Below are positions 8,701-11,950 of a DNA stretch of 11,950 nt, one piece after another (the first letter of the stretch is position 1; every line of letters starts with the position of its first letter). The notes beneath the pieces were generated by a model. It was not told the DNA's origin, searched no databases, and saw only the letters and a program-made list of their open reading frames with translations. The DNA comes from Triparma columacea (lineage: Eukaryota; Sar; Bolidophyceae; Parmales; Triparmaceae): positions 1-11,950 of the forward strand of contig BRYA01001316.1 of NCBI GenBank assembly GCA_030267965.1. Direction: 5' to 3'. The translations under genes were made by a program, and so were the position numbers.

Positions 8701-11195
8701 TGATTTCACTTCGCAAGAAATTCGATAAGACAACTGAGATTGATGCCCCAAGAAGAAGGCAGATTGTCAAGAGTATGAAAGATCTTAAGTTGGTGGGCGA
8801 CACAAAACTCTTACCACTGTTTGACATGATTAGAGCAACTGTTGGTGCAGAAGCAGGAGGAAAGAGCTGGGGAATGATTTCAGTTACCTTGAGGATAGGC
8901 TTTGAGGAGGCAGCAGCATACTTTTGGGATGTTGACAGGCTTCAGAGTAAGGGCTTAGTGAGGGAATCTGCAAATGCAGGTAATGACTTTGATTTAGAGG
9001 TCAAGGCAAAGGAGCGCATCAAAACAACGTTGCAAAGCTTCAATGTGACCTTTGTCTCAAAGATGCGTTTGTATAGAGCAGATAAGAGCACTCTTGTTAT
9101 CATGAATGAAGCAATCAAAGAGAGAGGGTTGCAGTCTCTAGCAACAGAAGATTTTGCAGTGAGGTTCTGCAGGGTTAGTAAAAAAGAGACCAAGGTAAAT
9201 ATTGTCACAAGGCTGGAGCTGGGAAATGAGATTACAAAGGGTGCTGCAAAGACCAGCGCTAACCGGCGCCTTGAGGTTGGGAGTAATGCTGCCATCTACT
9301 TTGATAATCTTTTAAGCAGCTCAGAAGCCAATGAAGAGGATGGCAGGAGGTTTGGAGATCAGTTGATGTTAAAGGTCAAGGAGATGAATATTGGAGGTAG
9401 TAAGGATGAGGTCGTAAGACAATTTATTGCTGCCAATAGGGCAATGAAAGAGCTTGAGAAGCAAAACAGGTTTGTCAAAACAATGTTGTGCGCTATCGTT
9501 AGAAATAAGCTGAGGCGACGCGCAACAAATGAAGGAGAAGTTGGTAGTTTGGAGGAAGCAAGAGGCTTGGAGATTGGAAGTGCGCTTAAAGTTATCACAT
9601 TGCAAACACTGACGGCTGAGCATGCTGTGGATGAGTGGGCCCATCAATTCACCGAAGTGCAAGAAGTAATGAGAGAATACAAATGGTTTAGGCCAATGAT
9701 TGAGACAATTGCTGTGAATCTATTTAAGAATTCAAAGATTGGCTTGAAGGCAAGGGTCACTTTTGGTGCTGTCACAAGCATGACTGATCTGCTCACTGAT
9801 GTTTATGTGACGAGAATGTTTTGGAAAAATGAGAAGTATGGGTACTTTCAGGCATCTTTGGCAAGTTTGACAGTGTCAATTGGGCTTCAGACATTTCTCA
9901 TTTGGGCGCAAAATAGAAAGTTGGGGATGAGGAGGGTGTTAAGGGAGTGGATTCCAATCTTGTTTGGGTACAAGCCTGCAGTAGATGCCTATAGGGTGGC
10001 AACTGGAGCAAACCAGGAGGTTGGCGCTCTGCTTAGCCCAGTGTTTGAGTTGACATTAACAAAAGTGGTTGAGATGTTTGCCGAGGCAATCCCTGGAGTG
10101 ATAATCCAACTTATGGCTATAGCAACCAGTGACAAAAAGGTTGGAACTTCAGCATGGCTTTCAGTTGCAGTGTCAGCAATTACAACAGGCTTTGCCTCTG
10201 CATCAATAAGTTATGACTGGGACACAGGACCTGATAGGAGGAAAGTGGAACCATACTTTTATGGGTATATACCAGCAAAAGCAAGCAAAAGAACAGTAGT
10301 GTTTTTGTCTATGTTGCTCTTGACAGCAGGGATGCTTCTTATAAGGTGCATGACAATAGTTCTTCTTGGGTTGCTTGGAGGGAAATGGGCCTTTATTTAC
10401 ATTGGCGCTGACCTTGGTCTGTTCATGTTGGTTAAGATATTGAGGGGAGACTTTTGGTATTGGGTACCATTGGGGGGTAAAGTGGAGATTGTGAGCAGTG
10501 TTTTAGGCAGAGTCATTATAAAGATAATTGTAGACTTCACCTCAATTATGCAATTTAGACATCCTAATGAAGTCGGAGGAGCTTATTGGTTGTTTGGTCT
10601 TCTGTTGACAATGGGAAGCCTGCCAGTGTCAATATTTATAGCTTCACCTTATGTTGATGAGGGAGCAATTGATATTGCATCTTTGATTATGAACTATATC
10701 ATATTAATAACTACTCTATGCATTGTTGTCTTCTTTTTGAACATTGAAAGGAAATACTGGCACACCTTCTGGAGTACACAGAGATCAAAGGACATGGCAA
10801 AGGCATACTTTCTTGAGGGCAACAATGATGAATCTAAAAGCATAGTCTTCACTCCTTCAAGACACCAGTGGGCATCTATTGAACCTGACGTGAAAAGATG
10901 GGTGGGGATGAACTGGGCTAAATGGGAAGACGAGAAACCAGAATGGTTTGATGATGTAATGAAAGCTTCTGTGCCTGTAGACTTTATTCCAGCAGATGGA
11001 GATGCTAGAAGAAGAGAGAGTGTAAGGAGAGCAAGTGTTGATGCTGAAGCTGAGGGTGGTCTAGCAGGTGCTTTGAGAGCAAGTGTTAGGAGAGCAAGTG
11101 TTGGAGGCGCTGATGGTGGAGATATAATAGGGATAGGAGGTGGGAAGGTTAAAGTAAGCAGTGTTGCTCCGAAAGATGATGAGCATGGGGAGTGA
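5711..11195 (+). CDS. Triple START-like / XKR-like multi-pass membrane protein with micro-exons
   Basis: Exons 5711-6098, 6230-6262, 6396-6428, 6564-6608 and 6730-11195; all junctions are phase 1 and the sum is 4965 nt, giving 1654 residues. ATG 5711 is chosen because a likely 5'UTR intron ends at 5706; 5630 is the alternative. Order: Ala/Asp-rich N-terminus (1-130), micro-exon repeats (about 130-175), coiled coil (208-264), START-like 1 (355-600), START-like 2 (605-835), diverged START-like 3 (850-1010), charged helical part (1015-1170), 8-10 membrane helices (1175-1510), hydrophilic tail. Copies 1 and 2 share HSQLYLNRR, REWRQ, CWTVY-DT and MNRLS--YA. START domains bind lipids. TDLLTDVYV and EMFAEAIPGVIIQL resemble XK-related scramblase helices. 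A lipid-sensing or scrambling role at a membrane is inference. Confidence 0.78.
6077..6760 (+). repeat. Tandem array of duplicated micro-exons with their introns
   Basis: Five copies of one short coding motif: end of exon 1 (SHGDAGR, from 6077), exon 2 (6230-6262, DYWEARR), exon 3 (6396-6428, SHEDAGR), exon 4 (6564-6608, SHEDAGR), start of exon 5 (from 6730, GHEDAV). Exons 2 and 5 also share SEN before the motif. Exon starts are spaced 166, 168 and 166 bp. Introns are 131, 133, 135 and 121 nt. They look related: introns 1-3 begin GTGAGT with a GCGT soon after, and all four carry TGAAA/GGAAA about 50 nt before the acceptor. Exons 2-4 are 33, 33 and 45 nt and phase 1-1, so each can be skipped or included in frame. 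Confidence 0.8.
7300..8730 (+). repeat. Internal duplication of the START-like module
   Basis: Copy 1 is about 7300-8024 and copy 2 about 8068-8730, offset 768 nt at the start. Matching points include IIKNEPQHYT / VIKNEQQTYT, VVDASFEECVAYEFIKDS / VVDASVEECVSYEFIKDS, HSQLYLNRR, REWRQ and the MNRLS helix. After a one-residue extra in copy 2, the offset falls by about 69 nt, reporting a 23-residue insertion in copy 1. A third, strongly diverged module follows (about 8760-9250) with GFEEAAAYFWDV and FVSKMRL at equivalent places. Confidence 0.85.
7752..7820 (+). repeat. 23-residue insertion built from 7-residue repeats in START copy 1
   Basis: Two adjacent 21-nt units, 7779-7799 and 7800-7820, encode AKSGIAR and AKTGIAR; a weaker unit (AGIEQ) precedes them. 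The flanks FPLSAG (7752) and FPLSSG (7821) are themselves duplicates exactly 69 nt apart, so the insertion arose by a local duplication. START copy 2 lacks it. Confidence 0.8.
11007..11102 (+). other. Clustered RRxS phosphorylation-site repeats in the C-terminal tail
   Basis: Two repeats, RRRESVRRASV and RASVRRASV, place four serines (about residues 1597, 1602, 1618, 1623) after Arg-rich motifs. RRxS is the consensus of basophilic kinases such as PKA. The tail is hydrophilic and follows the last membrane helix. Regulation by phosphorylation is inferred from motif only. Confidence 0.6.
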
Positions 11196-11324
11196 CTAAT
11201 AGGGCAGAAACATTTGTAGGAAAAATCAATTTGATTTGTTATTGTTAAGAATATTGTGTGTGGTTTAGGTGTATGTTAAGTACTGTGGGAGTGTTACATT
11301 GGTTTGTTTGTATTTAAGAAGCGT

Positions 11325-11510
11325 AGAAGATGTATTGTTGAAGTGTAAAAGTGGTATGTGAGTATTGAGAAAGTATAGTACAAGTGTATGAGGTTTTGAA
11401 GAGTTTTGGCAGAGTTATAACCTTTTGTGAGTGAGGTGAAAGTGTAGTAAGTTTGTGTGGAATTTTGAAGAAGTGTGGAAGTGTTGTTGTGGTATGTGAG
11501 TATACTAAGT
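11325..11510. repeat. Diverged 69-bp minisatellite
   Basis: Two full units (11347-11415, 11416-11484) and partial units on both sides. Shared words include TTTTGAAGA (about 11392 and 11462, 70 nt apart) and GGTATGTGAGTAT (about 11352 and 11491). Read on the minus strand, the unit is 23 codons: TLPHFFK, TLPKLFK and TLQQYIF start successive units. Confidence 0.65.
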
Positions 11511-11533
11511 AAGATTCTGATTTTTGCCTCTGG

Positions 11534-11580
11534 TGGCCCAAAATGGGCCAGGAAATGGTGATTATTGGCCCACTGGGCCA
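11534..11580. repeat. Twin TGGCCCA/TGGGCCA hairpins
   Basis: TGGCCCA-AAA-TGGGCCA at 11534-11550 and TGGCCCA-C-TGGGCCA at 11566-11580: perfect 7-bp arms with 3-nt and 1-nt loops, 32 bp apart, both followed by GGA. The same arm sequence is used twice, so this is a duplicated palindrome. Confidence 0.8.
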
Positions 11581-11677
11581 GGAGAGCCTGAAATGGAAAT
11601 TGGGCAATTATATTGATACTTGCGCACGTAAAAGTCCGAAACTGATACTATTAGCCAGCGCAGCGTCATACGGGGTT

Positions 11678-11692
11678 GCGGGGTGTCCCCGC
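11678..11692. repeat. GC-rich hairpin
   Basis: GCGGGG-TGT-CCCCGC, a perfect 6-bp stem with a 3-nt loop, followed by ATGAAAAAGG. It stands out in AT-rich surroundings. It is not followed by a T run, so it is not called a terminator. Confidence 0.6.
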
Positions 11693-11715
11693 ATGAAAAA
11701 GGAAGGCCAATAAAG

Positions 11716-11756
11716 GTGTAAAAATTGATTGATTTTGGGAGGGTCCATTTTTACAC
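11716..11756. repeat. 10-bp inverted repeat
   Basis: GTGTAAAAAT (11716-11725) and its exact reverse complement ATTTTTACAC (11747-11756), separated by 21 nt. No target-site duplication or transposase is evident. Confidence 0.6.
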
Positions 11757-11884
11757 TAATATTATTATATCTGTTTTTGGCACAAATGTGTCGTAGAATT
11801 ATTGTGTCAGCGCGGTATACGTATTATTGACTCCGTGTGTAACGACTACGGCTGTAATATACTCGTTATCTAAGTGGTGGAGTG

Positions 11885-11950
11885 TTAGGGTTAGGGTTAG
11901 GGTTAGGGTTAGGGTTAGGGTTAGGGTTAGGGTTAGGGTTAGGGTTAGGG
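11885..11950 (+). repeat. Telomere, (TTAGGG)11
   Basis: Eleven perfect TTAGGG units run to the window end. G-rich strand orientation, 5' to 3' toward the end, matches a right chromosome terminus. TTAGGG is the telomere repeat of animals, many fungi and several protist and algal groups, so it narrows the host only a little. Confidence 0.97.

Larger units (their letters stand above)
11196..11884. other. Gene-poor subtelomeric spacer
   Basis: Starts directly after the stop codon of the START gene, so its first part must be 3'UTR. It is AT-rich and holds a 69-bp minisatellite, two GGCCCA hairpins, a GC hairpin, a 10-bp inverted repeat and one AATAAA (11709-11714). The AATAAA is 510 nt past the stop and may not be used. 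No convincing gene is seen on either strand. Confidence 0.7.

Noticed and set aside
11314..11607. 97-codon minus-strand open frame in the subtelomere
   Set aside because: No ATG start, low complexity, and built from hairpins and the 69-bp minisatellite.
11709..11714. AATAAA as the polyadenylation signal of the START gene
   Set aside because: It lies 510 nt after the stop, past several repeats, and similar hexamers are absent after the other genes.

Overview
The window is the right-hand end of a eukaryotic chromosome or contig. The last 66 bases are eleven perfect TTAGGG repeats with the G-rich strand running 3' outward, as at a chromosome terminus. The genes carry short GT-AG introns (76-179 nt) that nearly all begin GTGAG, and the codon use is moderately GC-rich. 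With a long EMAP-like WD40 gene and a START/multi-pass membrane giant, this suggests a unicellular alga or protist. A stramenopile (for example a bolidophyte/parmalean or pelagophyte relative) is my best guess, but it rests on gene style and not on a marker gene.

Layout. (1) 2-3229, plus: the intronless 3' part of an EML/EMAP-type microtubule-associated WD40 protein, cut by the window edge. (2) 3315-5158, minus: a seven-exon gene, assembled here by splice-site phase, for a 370-residue multi-pass membrane protein of unknown family. It converges on gene 1 with only 85 bp between stop codons. (3) 5159-5710: a divergent promoter region and a probable 5'UTR intron holding a G-rich 23-bp repeat. 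(4) 5711-11195, plus: a five-coding-exon gene for a protein of about 1654 residues. In order it has an Ala/Asp-rich N-terminus, a string of tandemly duplicated micro-exons, a coiled coil, three START-like lipid-binding modules (two nearly identical, one diverged), a membrane domain of about 8-10 helices with XK-related (XKR) scramblase-like features, and a tail with repeated RRxS sites. (5) 11196-11884: AT-rich subtelomere with a 69-bp minisatellite, twin hairpins and an inverted repeat. (6) 11885-11950: telomere.

No pathway links the three genes. Gene 1 points to microtubules or cilia. Genes 2 and 4 are both membrane proteins and share a divergent promoter. The most unusual item is the micro-exon array at 6077-6760. 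Exons of 33, 33 and 45 nt, all phase 1-1, recur every 166-168 bp with recognisably related introns between them, so any subset can be skipped without breaking the frame of the START/membrane protein downstream.
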